A stretch of DNA of 64,000 nt from Streptomyces yatensis (GTDB taxonomy: Bacteria > Actinomycetota > Actinomycetes > Streptomycetales > Streptomycetaceae). This document shows, one piece after another, positions 42,054-51,698 of the stretch. The stretch is taken from the NCBI RefSeq assembly GCF_018069625.1, contig NZ_CP072941.1, positions 7,068,001 to 7,132,000 of the forward strand, in the 5' to 3' direction. The translations under genes were made by a program, and so were the position numbers. Numbering within the stretch: position 1 is the first letter of the stretch; the number at the start of each line of letters is the position of its first letter. The notes beneath the pieces were generated by a model. It saw only the letters and a program-made list of their open reading frames with translations. It searched no databases and was not told where the DNA came from.

Positions 42054-42851
42054 ATGCGTGATCTTGTGAATGGCTTCGGTTATCTGATGAAGGGGCAGCG
42101 CTGGGCGGCCCGGCACGGGAGATGGTGGGGGTTCGGGATGATTCCCGCCCTGATCACCCTCGTCGGCTACGCGGCGGCCCTCGTCGCCCTCTTCTTCTGG
42201 ACCGATGACGTCATCGCATGGGCCACGCCCTTCGCCGACGACTGGTCATCGCCCTGGCTCGGCATCTTCCGCGGCGCGCTCACGATCCTCTTCGCCGCCA
42301 CCTGCCTCTTCCTCGCCGTCCTCACCTTCACCGCGGTCACGCTCCTGGTCGGCCAGCCCTTCTACGAGTCGCTCTCCGAGCAGGTCGACCGCTCCGAGGG
42401 CGGCGCGGTCCCCGACTCCGGCCTGTCGATCTGGGCGGAGCTGTGGATAGGGCTGCGCGAGGCCATCGCGTTGCTCATCCGCGTCACCCTCTGGAGCGTG
42501 CTCTTCTTCGCGCTCGGCTTCATCCCGGGCGTCGGCCAGACCGTGATCCCCGCGGTGGCCTTCTGCGTGACCGGCTTCTTCCTCACCGAGGAACTCACCT
42601 CGATCGCCCTGCTGCGCCGTGGAGTCCTGCTGAAGGAGCGCCGCCGCATGCTCCGCTCCCGCCGCCTCCTCTCCCTCGGCTTCGGCGTCCCGCTGTCCCT
42701 CCTCTTCCTGCTCCCCCTGGTCGCGGTCTTCCTGATGCCGGGCGCCGTCGCGGGCGCGACCCTGCTGGTCCGCGACCTGACGGGCGAGGACGAGGACGCG
42801 ACGCCGCAGGGCGAGACGGCGGTGGGCCCGGCCTTCAACGGCGCGCCGTAA
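42054..42851 (+). CDS. EI24/CysZ-like membrane protein
   Basis: This 265-residue protein has four or more transmembrane helices (MIPALITLVGYAAALVALFF; LTILFAATCLFLAVLTFTAV; LIRVTLWSVLFFALGFIPGV; SLGFGVPLSLLFLLPLVAVF) and the family motif GQPFYESLSEQVD. CysZ relatives conduct sulfate. In Streptomyces the role is not shown. Confidence 0.85.
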   Translation: MRDLVNGFGYLMKGQRWAARHGRWWGFGMIPALITLVGYAAALVALFFWTDDVIAWATPFADDWSSPWLGIFRGALTILFAATCLFLAVLTFTAVTLLVGQPFYESLSEQVDRSEGGAVPDSGLSIWAELWIGLREAIALLIRVTLWSVLFFALGFIPGVGQTVIPAVAFCVTGFFLTEELTSIALLRRGVLLKERRRMLRSRRLLSLGFGVPLSLLFLLPLVAVFLMPGAVAGATLLVRDLTGEDEDATPQGETAVGPAFNGAP

Positions 42852-42871
42852 CGCCCTGCGGCGCAGTTGGG

Positions 42872-43372
42872 TTACCAGGCCGTCTTGGGCGTGGGCCACC
42901 AGCCGGCCCGCTCGACCGGGGTCGCGGCCGAGCCGGTGATCCGCGGGACGACATCGGTCACCGCGGACAGCTCACCGCTCGCGATGGCCTGGTACCAGGA
43001 GATCCAGCTCTCGATCTGCACCCCGTTGATGCCCAGCCGCCACCGCCGCGCGAAGGCTTCCTCCACGGTCTCGGGGACATAGCGGTAGGGCCGTCCGGTG
43101 GCCGAGGCGATCCGGGCGACCATTTCTTCAAGGGTGAGCGCCTCGGGCCCGGTGACCTCCAGCGTCGCCCCGTCGTGCGCGGAGCGGGGCCCCTCGTCCA
43201 GGGCGACGGCCGTGATCACATCGGCGATGTCGTCGTGGGTGACGAAGGCGGCCCGGCCATCTCCGCCGGGGCCGCTCACCACAAGGTCATCGTCGGCGAG
43301 GGCGGCGGGCGTCGAGGCGTAGATGCCCGCCCGGACGATCACGGCGACGCCTTCGGCGATGACGGATTTCAT
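42872..43372 (-). pseudogene. NmrA-like NAD(P)-binding protein, C-terminal fragment
   Basis: The 166-residue frame has GRAAFVTHDDIADVITAVAL, LEVTGPEALTLEEMVARIAS and a C-terminal helical part, as in the second half of NmrA/SDR-like proteins. The Rossmann GxxGxxG start of about 110 residues is missing, and no matching N-terminus lies upstream. It is probably a remnant, although a free-standing domain cannot be excluded. Confidence 0.6.
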
Positions 43373-43453
43373 GGCCGGGGAATCGCTCGTCCCGTCGTGA
43401 TGAACGTGCCGTACGCGGCGATGGTGCGGTGATGGCCGCTACGCTCGCCGGCC

Positions 43454-43933
43454 ATGAGCGACGATATTAAGGGGCATGGGCCGGTCCGTGACGCCTCTGT
43501 CGTGGTGGCCCGCGACGCCGATGGGCTGGTGGCCGTGTTGAGCGCGGATTTCCCCCGCCATGGCGGTGAGTATCTGTTCCTGCCGGGCGGGCGCAGGGAG
43601 GCGGGGGAAACGGCGGAGGAGTGTGCGCGGCGGGAGTTGCGGGAGGAGGCCGGGGTCATGGCGGAGAAGTGGCGTTCGCTGGGGTCGTATGCGATGACGC
43701 TCGGCTCCACGGCGCGGGTGCATCTTTTCGAGGCCCGACGGCTGACCGTCGGGCCTCAGGAACTCACGCCTACTAAACAGGACTTCAAGCTTTCGTGGTG
43801 GTCGATGGGGGATGCGATCGACGCGGTCGGGCAGGGCCGCTTTCTGCTTCCGGCTGGGCCCTTGGCGCTGTTGCTCGCCGATCGAGGGCCCGGGGTCTCA
43901 GCGGGTCGTGTTTGCGACCACCGTGAGGATTGA
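43454..43933 (+). CDS. NUDIX hydrolase
   Basis: This 159-residue protein has a complete NUDIX box GX5EX7REXXEEXG around GGRREAGETAEECARRELRE and EEAGV, placed after FLPGG. It starts at ATG 43454. The substrate is a nucleoside diphosphate derivative of unknown kind. The last 36 bp overlap the convergent gene. Confidence 0.88.
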   Translation: MSDDIKGHGPVRDASVVVARDADGLVAVLSADFPRHGGEYLFLPGGRREAGETAEECARRELREEAGVMAEKWRSLGSYAMTLGSTARVHLFEARRLTVGPQELTPTKQDFKLSWWSMGDAIDAVGQGRFLLPAGPLALLLADRGPGVSAGRVCDHRED

Positions 43934-45172
43934 GCGGACCTGGGCGGTGATGGCTTCCCGGTGGTGGACGAAGTCGGGGTCGGTGATCTGGCCCGTGGTG
44001 GGGTCGGTGTTGCCCGGGCCGAACTGGAGGACGGGGGTGTGGAGATGGCCGCCCGGGGCCTTCAGGGCGACCGCGTCGCGCAGCAGGGTGGCGCGGTAGG
44101 CGATCTCGTTGGAGAGGTAGTCGCCGCCACCGCCCGCGCGGGCCGTCGAGCCGGGGGTCGGGCCGTTCGGCTGGACCACCGGGGTCGTGGCGCCCGCCGG
44201 GATCTCGGTGACCTCGGTGTGGTCGTGGACGCGGACCGGGCCGGTGTTCGCCGAGACGATCTTGTCGTAGGGGAGGTTGGTCGTCGTCCACTGGGGCTGG
44301 GGGGTCGGGGTCGGTACACCGGACGGGATGGGCACGGTCTCGGTGCGGGAGATGTTGGCGTTGTCGGGGTAGCCGCCCCGCCAGGCGCCGTTGGTGCGCT
44401 CGACGTCGAAGCGGCCCACCCGGCCCTGGCTCACCGTCATGAACGCGTCCACCCGGCGCGGGCCCGACCGGAAGGCGGGCAGCAGGGTGCGCTCGACCGT
44501 GCCGTCCGCGAAGTCCGTCCAGCGGACGGGGAAGACGGCGGTCTCGACGCGGGCCGGGCCGTTGTCCGTGTGGATCGTCGTCCCGTCCAGGGCGAGCGCC
44601 GCCGCGCCGGAGGGGTTGGAGCGGCGTACGTCGTCGTCCAGCTGGAACGGGTCGAAGCCGGTGACCACGATGCGCTTGATGTGCTGACCGGCGGGGAGGT
44701 CGAGCGAGTCCTCGCCGCGTGAGGTGCGCTCCAGCGTGGTGAGGAGCGCGGCGCGGCGGGCCTCGGGGAGCGGGAAGCCCGGCTGCCACTGGCCGAGTGC
44801 GCGGGTCATGCCGAGCCGTGCCCAGTACAGCGGCCGGTCGTCGTCCCTGCTGAGGTCGCCGCCCGCGGGGCCCCGGCCCTGTGCGCGGTCCACGGCGCGC
44901 TGCCACAGGGCCCGGCCCTCGCGGGTGATCACGCGCTCGGCCTCGGCAGGGGACCGTACGCCCGCCAGTGCGCGGGCGAAGTCCGGCGCCGCGTCGTCGA
45001 ACCCGCTGCGCCGCAGGATCTCCTGCGGCATGACCTCGTCGAGCCGTCGCTCCTCCACGGTGGGGGTGGCGGTGGTGTCGGCTGTGGCCGTCGCCGGCGC
45101 GGCGAGGCTCAGGGGAGCGGCGGTGAGCAGGGCGGCGCCGAGCAGGGCGAGCCGGGGGCGTATCGGTCTCAT
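43898..45172 (-). CDS. Secreted pyroglutamyl peptidase I-like protein
   Basis: This 424-residue protein starts at ATG 45172 behind GAGAGG and a signal peptide ending near ATATA. A 150-residue N-terminal region precedes a peptidase C15-like domain with IKRIVVTGFDPFQLDD and FMTVSQGRVGRFDVE, and the C-terminal YLSNEIAYRATLLRDA, where Cys is replaced by Ser/Asn near the usual S-N-x-C motif. With the catalytic Cys not seen, activity is doubtful. A conserved family in Streptomyces with an unusual length (classical enzymes have 215 residues). Confidence 0.75.
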   Translation of the reverse strand: MRPIRPRLALLGAALLTAAPLSLAAPATATADTTATPTVEERRLDEVMPQEILRRSGFDDAAPDFARALAGVRSPAEAERVITREGRALWQRAVDRAQGRGPAGGDLSRDDDRPLYWARLGMTRALGQWQPGFPLPEARRAALLTTLERTSRGEDSLDLPAGQHIKRIVVTGFDPFQLDDDVRRSNPSGAAALALDGTTIHTDNGPARVETAVFPVRWTDFADGTVERTLLPAFRSGPRRVDAFMTVSQGRVGRFDVERTNGAWRGGYPDNANISRTETVPIPSGVPTPTPQPQWTTTNLPYDKIVSANTGPVRVHDHTEVTEIPAGATTPVVQPNGPTPGSTARAGGGGDYLSNEIAYRATLLRDAVALKAPGGHLHTPVLQFGPGNTDPTTGQITDPDFVHHREAITAQVRSILTVVANTTR

Positions 45173-45277
45173 GCGGGGTCCTCTCGGGTGAGGAATGACG
45201 GGTGACGGGTGACGGGTGACGGGGGCTTGGGGCCGGGCGCCGGGGGCCGGGGGCCGGGGGGCCGGGGGAAACGACAA

Positions 45278-45317
45278 CCCCTCCCGTGCCGTGCTCTGAA
45301 GCACGGTACGGGAGGGG
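45278..45317. terminator. Terminator of the sugar operon
   Basis: CCCCTCCCGTGCCGTGCT pairs with AGCACGGTACGGGAGGGG (one G-T pair) over an 18-bp stem with a CTGA loop. It is 38 bp beyond the aldose epimerase stop codon and before the next minus-strand gene. The adjoining 45195-45260 is a GGTGAC/GGGCCG simple repeat. Confidence 0.88.
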
Positions 45318-45354
45318 AACCGATGAGCTACCGGGCCGCGCGCGGCGGAGCCGC

Positions 45355-46548
45355 TCAGCGCGTCGAGAACGAGTGCACCGTCGTCGACCGGTACGTCTGC
45401 CCCGGCCGCAGCACCGTCGACGGGAACGACGGCTGGTTCGGCGAGTCCGGGAAGTGCTGGGTCTCCAGGGCGAAGGCGTCACCCTGCCGGTAGACCTTCC
45501 CCGACGTGCCCGCGAACGTGCCGGTCAGGAAGTTGCCGGTGTAGAACTGCACACCGGGCTCGGTCGTGGCGATCCTCATCACCCGGCCGGACTCCGGCTC
45601 GGTCACCGTCAGGAAGTGCTCGGGACGGCTGGTGATGCCCTTGTCCAGCACGAAGTTGTGGTCGATCCCCTGCCCGTAGAGCACCTGCTGGTGCGCCTCC
45701 CGGATGTCCCGGCCGATCTCCTTGGCGCGGCGGAAGTCGAACGGGGTCCCGGCCACCCTGGCGAGTTCGCCGGTGGGGATGAGGGTCTTGTCGACCGGGG
45801 TGTAGCGGGCGGCGTCGATCTCCAGCCGGTGGTTGTAGATGGAGCCGCTGCCCTCCCCGGCCAGGTTGTAGTACGTGTGGTTGGTGAGGTTCACGACCGT
45901 GGCCTTGTCGGTCGTGGCCTCGTAGTCGATGCGGAAGTCGCCCTCCGCCGTGAGCGTGTAGTCCACGCGCACGGTGAGCGTGCCGGGGTAGCCCATCTCG
46001 CCGTCGGGGCTGACCCGGCGCAGGGTGAGCCCCACGTCCGCGCCCTTGCGGAACGCCTCCACGGACCAGACGTGCTTGTCGAAGCCCTTGTCGCCGCCGT
46101 GCAGGCTGTTCGGCCCGTCGTTGATCGGCAGCTGGTACTTCTCGCCGTCCAGCGTGAAGGTGCCGCGGGCGATGCGGTTGCCGTAACGGCCGATGAGGGC
46201 GCCGAAGTACGGGCTGTCGGCGACGTAGGAGTCCAGGTCGTCGAAGCCGAGCGACACATTGGCGCGGCGGCCGTGGCGGTCGGGGATCTCCAGGCCCTGG
46301 ACGATGCCGCCGTAGCTGAGCACGCGCAGCCGGGTGCGGCCGTTCTCGATCGTCCAGCGGTCGACGTCCGTGCCGTCCGCGAGCGTGCCGAAGTGTTCCT
46401 TCACCGCGCCTCCCTTGCCCGCGGAGTCTCCCCCGCTGCCCGCGGAGTCCCCTCCGCTCTTCGCGTGGGCGGTGCCGGTCGTGGCGGCCGAAGCCGCCAG
46501 TCCGGCCGCCGCCGCAGCCGTGATCACCGTGCGTCTGCTCGTGGTCAT
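45355..46548 (-). CDS. Aldose 1-epimerase, exported (Tat)
   Basis: This 397-residue protein starts at ATG 46548, 6 bp after GGAG. A twin-arginine-like leader (SRRTVITAAAAAGLAASA) and a Gly/Ser linker precede the epimerase domain. The motifs RYGNRIARGTFTLDG, NSLHGGDKGFDKHVW (His), VNLTNHTYYNLAGE (His) and EPGVQFYTGN (Glu) give the catalytic set. It interconverts alpha and beta anomers of sugars such as galactose or arabinose outside the cell, before uptake by the transporter encoded next to it. Confidence 0.92.
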   Translation of the reverse strand: MTTSRRTVITAAAAAGLAASAATTGTAHAKSGGDSAGSGGDSAGKGGAVKEHFGTLADGTDVDRWTIENGRTRLRVLSYGGIVQGLEIPDRHGRRANVSLGFDDLDSYVADSPYFGALIGRYGNRIARGTFTLDGEKYQLPINDGPNSLHGGDKGFDKHVWSVEAFRKGADVGLTLRRVSPDGEMGYPGTLTVRVDYTLTAEGDFRIDYEATTDKATVVNLTNHTYYNLAGEGSGSIYNHRLEIDAARYTPVDKTLIPTGELARVAGTPFDFRRAKEIGRDIREAHQQVLYGQGIDHNFVLDKGITSRPEHFLTVTEPESGRVMRIATTEPGVQFYTGNFLTGTFAGTSGKVYRQGDAFALETQHFPDSPNQPSFPSTVLRPGQTYRSTTVHSFSTR

Positions 46549-46591
46549 ATGCGGCTCCATAAGGCTAGTTCCATGAGGGACAGCTGATGGG

Positions 46592-47824
46592 TTACGACCC
46601 GACCTTGCGCTTGTTCCAGACATCGAAGCCGACCGCGGCCAGCAGCACCAGACCCTTGATCACCTGTTGGTAGTCGGTGCCGATGCCGACCAGCGACATG
46701 CCGTTGTTGAGCACGCCGAGCACCAGACCACCGATGATCGCGCCGAGTACGGTGCCCACACCGCCGCTGGCCGAGGCGCCGCCGATGAACGCGGCGGCGA
46801 TGGCCTCGAGCTCGAAGTTGAGGCCCGCGCTGGGGGTGGCGGAGCCCAGCCGGGCGGCGAAGACCAGACCGGCGAGGGCGGACAGCACACCCATGTTGAC
46901 GAAGACAAGGAAGGTGACGCGCTTGTCCCGGACACCCGACAGCTTGGCCGCCGGCTGGTTGCCGCCGAGGGCGTACACATGCCGGCCGACCACGGTGTTG
47001 CGCATCACGAAGCTGAAGATCACGAAGAGGCAGGCCAGGATCAGCAGCCCGTACGGCGCCCCGTGCCAGCTGGACAGCGTCATGGTGAACGCCATCACGG
47101 CGGCCACGATCGCGGCGCACTTGACGAAGAAGAGACCCAGCGGCACCACGTCCAGCTCATAGGCGGCCCGCTGCTGCCGGGCGCGCCACTCCTGCCAGAC
47201 GGCGGCGGCGCAGACCACGAGGCCGATCACCATCGTGGGGTTGTGGTACTGCGTGTACGGGCCCATCTCCGGGATGAAGCCGGTGCTCATCTTCTCGAAG
47301 CCGTCGGGGAACGGCGACAGCGACTGACCCTCCAGCAGGATCTGGGTGCCGCCGCGGAAGACCAGCATTCCGGCCAGGGTGACGATGAAGGACGGGATGC
47401 CTATATAGGCGATCCAGAAGCCCTGCCAGGCCCCGGCCGCCGCGCCGATCAGCAGACACAGGACGACCGCGAGGCCCCACGGCATATCGTGCTTGATCAT
47501 CATCACGCCGGCGGCCGAGCCGATGAAGGCGACCAGTGAGCCGACCGACAGATCGATATGCCCCGCGATGATCACGATCATCATGCCGATCGCGAGGATG
47601 AGGATGTAGCCGTTCTGCTGCACCAGGTTGGTGACGTTCAGCGGGCGCAGCAGGATGTCGTCCGACCAGATCTGGAAGATGACGATGATCAGGCCGAGCG
47701 CGACCAGCATCCCGTACTGGCGCATATTGGTCCGCACGCTCTCCAGGAGCAGCGTCCCGACGCTGGAGGAGCCCTTGGCCGGCGGTGGGGCCGGGCTCTC
47801 GGTCTTCTGGGTGGCCGTGCTCAT
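46592..47824 (-). CDS. Sugar ABC transporter permease (GguB/XylH type)
   Basis: This 410-residue protein starts at ATG 47824, overlapping the ATPase stop (ATGA). It has about ten transmembrane helices, the family motif [15 protein letters not shown] and the EAA-like loop [14 protein letters not shown] (YALGGNxxAA). It is the membrane channel for a ChvE/XylF-like transporter. The gap to the epimerase is 43 bp. Confidence 0.93.
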   Translation of the reverse strand: MSTATQKTESPAPPPAKGSSSVGTLLLESVRTNMRQYGMLVALGLIIVIFQIWSDDILLRPLNVTNLVQQNGYILILAIGMMIVIIAGHIDLSVGSLVAFIGSAAGVMMIKHDMPWGLAVVLCLLIGAAAGAWQGFWIAYIGIPSFIVTLAGMLVFRGGTQILLEGQSLSPFPDGFEKMSTGFIPEMGPYTQYHNPTMVIGLVVCAAAVWQEWRARQQRAAYELDVVPLGLFFVKCAAIVAAVMAFTMTLSSWHGAPYGLLILACLFVIFSFVMRNTVVGRHVYALGGNQPAAKLSGVRDKRVTFLVFVNMGVLSALAGLVFAARLGSATPSAGLNFELEAIAAAFIGGASASGGVGTVLGAIIGGLVLGVLNNGMSLVGIGTDYQQVIKGLVLLAAVGFDVWNKRKVGS

Positions 47825-49383
47825 CCTTCGTCTCCTCTGTCCTTCGTCATATGGCGCATCAGAACTTCCTGGGTCGCCTCGTCCCGAGGCACCTCCCCGG
47901 TCAGCCGCCCGGCCGCCATCGTGTAGATCCGGTCGCACATCCCCAGCAGCTCGCCCAGCTCGGAGGAGATGAAGATGACGGCCTTGCCCTGGGCCGCAAG
48001 GTCGTTGATGACCGTGTAGATCTCGTACTTGGCCCCGACGTCGATGCCACGGGTGGGCTCGTCGAGGATGAGCACCTCGGGACCGGCGAAGATCCACTTG
48101 CTGAGGACGACCTTCTGCTGGTTGCCGCCGCTGAGCCGGCCGACCCGCTCGAAGACCGTGGGGGCCTTGATGTTCATGGTCGTGCGGAACCGCTCGGCCA
48201 CCCGCGACTCCTCGTGCTCGTTGACCACGCCGCGGCGCGCCACCTTCGTCAGCGAGGAGAGCGAGACATTGCGGCTGATGGTGTCGTCGAGGTTGAGCCC
48301 GTAGGTCTTGCGGTCCTCGGTGACGTACGCGATGCCGTGGTCGATCGCCTCCGGCACGGTGCGGGTGCGGACCTCCTGGCCGTCCCGGAACACCCGGCCG
48401 CCCGCATAGCGCCCGTACGCCCGGCCGAAGACGCTCATGGCGAGCTCGGTGCGGCCGGCGCCCATCAGCCCGGCGATGCCGACGATCTCGCCGCGCCGCA
48501 CATTCAGCGACACCGCGTCCACGACCTTGCGCTGCTGGTCGATGGGGTGGTGGACGGTCCAGTCCTCGATGGCCAGCGCCACCTCGGAGGCGTCCTCGCC
48601 CTCGTACGGGGTGCGGTCGGGGAAGCGGTGGTCCAGATCGCGGCCGACCATGCCGCGGATGATGCGGTCCTCGGAGACCTCGGGGTCGGCCTCCGGGGTC
48701 TCCCGGACGGTCAGGGTTTCGATGGTCTGGCCGTCGCGCAGGATGGTGACGGAGTCGGCGACCCGGCGGATCTCATTCAGCTTGTGGGAGATCAGGATGC
48801 AGGAGATACCCTGCGCCTTGAATTCCAGCAGCAGATCGAGGAGTTTTCCGCTGTCCTCGTCGTTGAGCGCCGCGGTCGGCTCGTCCAGGATGAGGAGCTT
48901 GACCTCCTTGGAGAGCGCCTTGGCGATTTCCACCAGCTGCTGTTTGCCCACGCCGATATCGGTGACGCGGGTCTGCGGCGAATCCGTCAGACCGACCCGC
49001 TTGAGCAGCGCGGTGGCGTGCCGAAGGGTTTCGTTCCAGCTGATGAGGCCGCGCCGGGAGTGCTCATTGCCGAGGAAGATGTTCTCGGCGATGGACAGAT
49101 AGGGGATCAGGGCCAGTTCCTGATGGATGATGACGATGCCGCGCTGCTCGCTCGCGCGGATGTCCTTGAAGGCGCATGCCTCGCCCTCGAAGACGATCTC
49201 GCCGTCGTAGCTGCCGTGCGGATGCACGCCGCTGACCACCTTCATCAGGGTGGACTTTCCCGCGCCGTTCTCCCCGCACAGGGCGTGGATCTCGCCCTTG
49301 CGGATATGGAGATTGACATCGGAGAGCGCTTTGACACCGGGGAAGGTCTTGGTGATGGAGCGCAATTCGAGAATGGTGCTCAT
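47821..49383 (-). CDS. Sugar ABC transporter ATPase, two domains (GguA/XylG type)
   Basis: This 520-residue protein carries two ABC cassettes. The first has Walker [10 protein letters not shown], Walker [12 protein letters not shown] and the signature-like [15 protein letters not shown]. The second has the altered Walker [10 protein letters not shown], signature [14 protein letters not shown] and Walker [13 protein letters not shown]. This asymmetry is typical of the monosaccharide (CUT2) family. Start ATG 49383, 14 bp after the binding-protein stop. Confidence 0.95.
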   Translation of the reverse strand: MSTILELRSITKTFPGVKALSDVNLHIRKGEIHALCGENGAGKSTLMKVVSGVHPHGSYDGEIVFEGEACAFKDIRASEQRGIVIIHQELALIPYLSIAENIFLGNEHSRRGLISWNETLRHATALLKRVGLTDSPQTRVTDIGVGKQQLVEIAKALSKEVKLLILDEPTAALNDEDSGKLLDLLLEFKAQGISCILISHKLNEIRRVADSVTILRDGQTIETLTVRETPEADPEVSEDRIIRGMVGRDLDHRFPDRTPYEGEDASEVALAIEDWTVHHPIDQQRKVVDAVSLNVRRGEIVGIAGLMGAGRTELAMSVFGRAYGRYAGGRVFRDGQEVRTRTVPEAIDHGIAYVTEDRKTYGLNLDDTISRNVSLSSLTKVARRGVVNEHEESRVAERFRTTMNIKAPTVFERVGRLSGGNQQKVVLSKWIFAGPEVLILDEPTRGIDVGAKYEIYTVINDLAAQGKAVIFISSELGELLGMCDRIYTMAAGRLTGEVPRDEATQEVLMRHMTKDRGDEG

Positions 49384-49397
49384 AGCCCGGAACCGCC

Positions 49398-50507
49398 CTA
49401 CTTCAGCTGCGACGCGGTGTAGTAACCCTGGTCGACCAGTACCTGTGTGTTGGACTTGTCGACGCTGACCGGGTTGAGCAGGAAGGTCGGCACGACCTTT
49501 TCGCCGTTGTCGTACGACGTGGTGTCGTTGACCGGGGGCTTGCCGCCGGTCAGCTCCGCCTTGGCCATGTCGACCGTGGCCTTCGCCAGCTTGCGGGTGT
49601 CCTTGTAGATGGTCTGCGTCTGCTGGCCCCGGATGATGGACTTCACGGAGGCGAGCTCGGCGTCCTGCCCGGTCACCACCGGATACGGCTTGGCCTTGGT
49701 GCCGTAGCCGACGCCCTTGAGCGCCGAGAGGATGCCGATGGACATGCCGTCGTACGGCGAGAGCACGGCGTCGACATCGCGGCTGCTGTACGCCTTGTTG
49801 AGCAGGTCCTCCATGCGGTCCTGGGCGGCGCTTCCGCTCCACTTCTCGGTGTAGAGCTGGTTGAGACTGGTCTGCTTGGAGCGGACGACCAGCTCACCCT
49901 TGTCCATGTACGGCTTGAGGACCTTCATCGCGCCGTTGAAGAAGTACTTGGTGTTGTTGTCGTCCGAGGACCCGGCGAACAGCTCCATGGAGAACGGGCC
50001 CTTGCGGCCCTTGGACAGCCCCAGCTTGTCGGCGATGTACTGGCCCTGGAGCCGGCCGACCTTCTCGTTGTCGAAGGTCGCGTAGTAGTCGACGTTCTTG
50101 GTGCCCAGGAGCAGCCGGTCGTAGGAGATCACCGGGATGTTGGCCTCATGGGCCTGCTTCAGGACGTCGGAGAGCGCCCCGCCGTTGATCGGCGCGACCA
50201 CCAGCAGCCGATGGCCCTTGGTGATCATGTTTTCGAGCTGGGCCACCTGGGTGCGTACGTCGTCCTCGCCGTACTGCAGGTCCGTCTTGTAGCCCGCCGC
50301 CTGGAACTGCTTGGCCATGTTCCGGCCGTCGGCGATCCATCGCTCGGAGGACTTCGTCGGCATCGCGATGCCGATCGTTCCTCCGCGTTCCTTGCTCTTG
50401 TACCGGCTGCCGCCGACCGCCTCCTGGCCGCAGGCCGTGGCGGTCAGCGAGAGCGCGAGGAGGCCGGCGCCTATCGCCGCGGCTCGTGCTCCTCTTACCG
50501 TGCGCAT
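49398..50507 (-). CDS. Sugar-binding lipoprotein (ChvE-like)
   Basis: This 369-residue protein has a lipoprotein signal ending LTATACGQ. The periplasmic-binding type I fold shows [60 protein letters not shown] and [20 protein letters not shown]. The [14 protein letters not shown] region resembles ChvE, which binds arabinose, galactose, glucose or fucose. First gene of the transporter block. Confidence 0.93.
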   Translation of the reverse strand: MRTVRGARAAAIGAGLLALSLTATACGQEAVGGSRYKSKERGGTIGIAMPTKSSERWIADGRNMAKQFQAAGYKTDLQYGEDDVRTQVAQLENMITKGHRLLVVAPINGGALSDVLKQAHEANIPVISYDRLLLGTKNVDYYATFDNEKVGRLQGQYIADKLGLSKGRKGPFSMELFAGSSDDNNTKYFFNGAMKVLKPYMDKGELVVRSKQTSLNQLYTEKWSGSAAQDRMEDLLNKAYSSRDVDAVLSPYDGMSIGILSALKGVGYGTKAKPYPVVTGQDAELASVKSIIRGQQTQTIYKDTRKLAKATVDMAKAELTGGKPPVNDTTSYDNGEKVVPTFLLNPVSVDKSNTQVLVDQGYYTASQLK

Positions 50508-50540
50508 GGTGTTGGGGTCCTTCCCTGGGGCGTCGTTGCG

Positions 50541-51530
50541 TCAGGAATTCAAGGGGGCCGCGTCGGCGGTGAAACGCCGCAGCGGGCCCGGCAGCCGGGA
50601 GCCGAGCGGGGACATCCCGCCGTCCGCGCCCAGCCGGCCCAGCAGGTCGAGCACGAGCCGCCCGCGGCGCACCCGCTCACGGGCGCTGCCCAGCGCCACG
50701 TCCCGCAGCTGGGCGCCGTAGGGGTAGATCCCCGGGGATTTGCTGAGCCCGAACTTCAGATAGATGGGGGCACCGCGCCGGATCAGCTCCGCCGCGTCAT
50801 AGAGCCGGACATAGCCACCGAGGTCGTCCGGGGCCTCGACATAGAAGTCCATCGGGGCGCGGGAGACCCGGCGGATCTCGGTGAGATGCTCCAGCGTGAG
50901 GTCCGAGGGGATGTTGATGGAGTCGGCCCCCAGCTGCTCGTACACCGCGAACGAGGCCGGGTTGACCGGGCCGACCAGCGCGGACAGCTTGAAGGTGGTG
51001 TCCGCGGGCAGCTCGCCGCGCTCCCGCAGCCCGTTCAGCAGCCACAGCACCCCCTCGTCGGCGACCAGCAGGCACTTCACGCCCAGCGAGACCGCGCGCA
51101 GCGCGTCCTCCACACATCCGGCCACCGCGTCATGGCCACGGGCGCGCAGCCCGCCGCCGCCGGAGTCGGAGCGGGTGGCGGCGCCGATGTCCCAGGTGCC
51201 GCGGGGGCCGGTGAACAGGCACAGCTCGGCGTTCCGCTCGGCGCAGGACTCCACCATCTCGGTGATCTCGGCATCGGTGAGCATCCACACGCCGCTGCCC
51301 TGGCTGATCCGGTGGATCGGCACATCGAGCCGCCCGGCCTCCTTGAACACGGTGGCCAGCGCCTCCGGACCCTCGACGGACGGGATCTCGGTGCGCCAGG
51401 TGCCGCCGTCGGGAAAGGTGTGCGCGGAGGCGTCGGCGGGGTCGGGGGCGGGCGTGGCGTGGCCGAGCGAGGCGAGGGCCGCGTCGGCGGGGCGGCGGGG
51501 GCCGGGAGTGGTGGGTGAGGCGGCGGTCAC
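50541..51530 (-). CDS. Peptidase U32-like protein
   Basis: This 329-residue protein probably starts at GTG 51530 after AGGGAGC. The core resembles U32/collagenase-like barrels: GGLRARGHDAVAGCVEDALR, KLSALVGPVNPASFAVYEQL, GADSINIPSDLTLEHLTEIR and MDFYVEAPDDLGGYVRLYDA. Family residues for zinc are not obvious. Being between dehydrogenase and sugar transporter genes, it is more likely a sugar-metabolic enzyme or modifier than a protease. Function open. Confidence 0.65.
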   Translation of the reverse strand: MTAASPTTPGPRRPADAALASLGHATPAPDPADASAHTFPDGGTWRTEIPSVEGPEALATVFKEAGRLDVPIHRISQGSGVWMLTDAEITEMVESCAERNAELCLFTGPRGTWDIGAATRSDSGGGGLRARGHDAVAGCVEDALRAVSLGVKCLLVADEGVLWLLNGLRERGELPADTTFKLSALVGPVNPASFAVYEQLGADSINIPSDLTLEHLTEIRRVSRAPMDFYVEAPDDLGGYVRLYDAAELIRRGAPIYLKFGLSKSPGIYPYGAQLRDVALGSARERVRRGRLVLDLLGRLGADGGMSPLGSRLPGPLRRFTADAAPLNS

Positions 51531-51698
51531 GGTGCTCCCTGTGGAGTGATGGCCGGTGGTTCGGCGTCCGGCTGGTGCTGCCCAGGACATCGTTGTCCGG
51601 GTGGGGCTGGGTGGATGACTAGAGACGGTCCGGGAGGCTGGTGGGATGACGGGAGACGGGTGCGGGAGGCGTGCCACATGTGCTGGTCGAGCCCCCTG

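Noticed and set aside
45286..49422. Plus-strand open frames across the epimerase/ABC transporter genes
   Set aside because: They mirror strongly conserved minus-strand genes and consist of His/Gly/Arg/Val-rich sequence without motifs.
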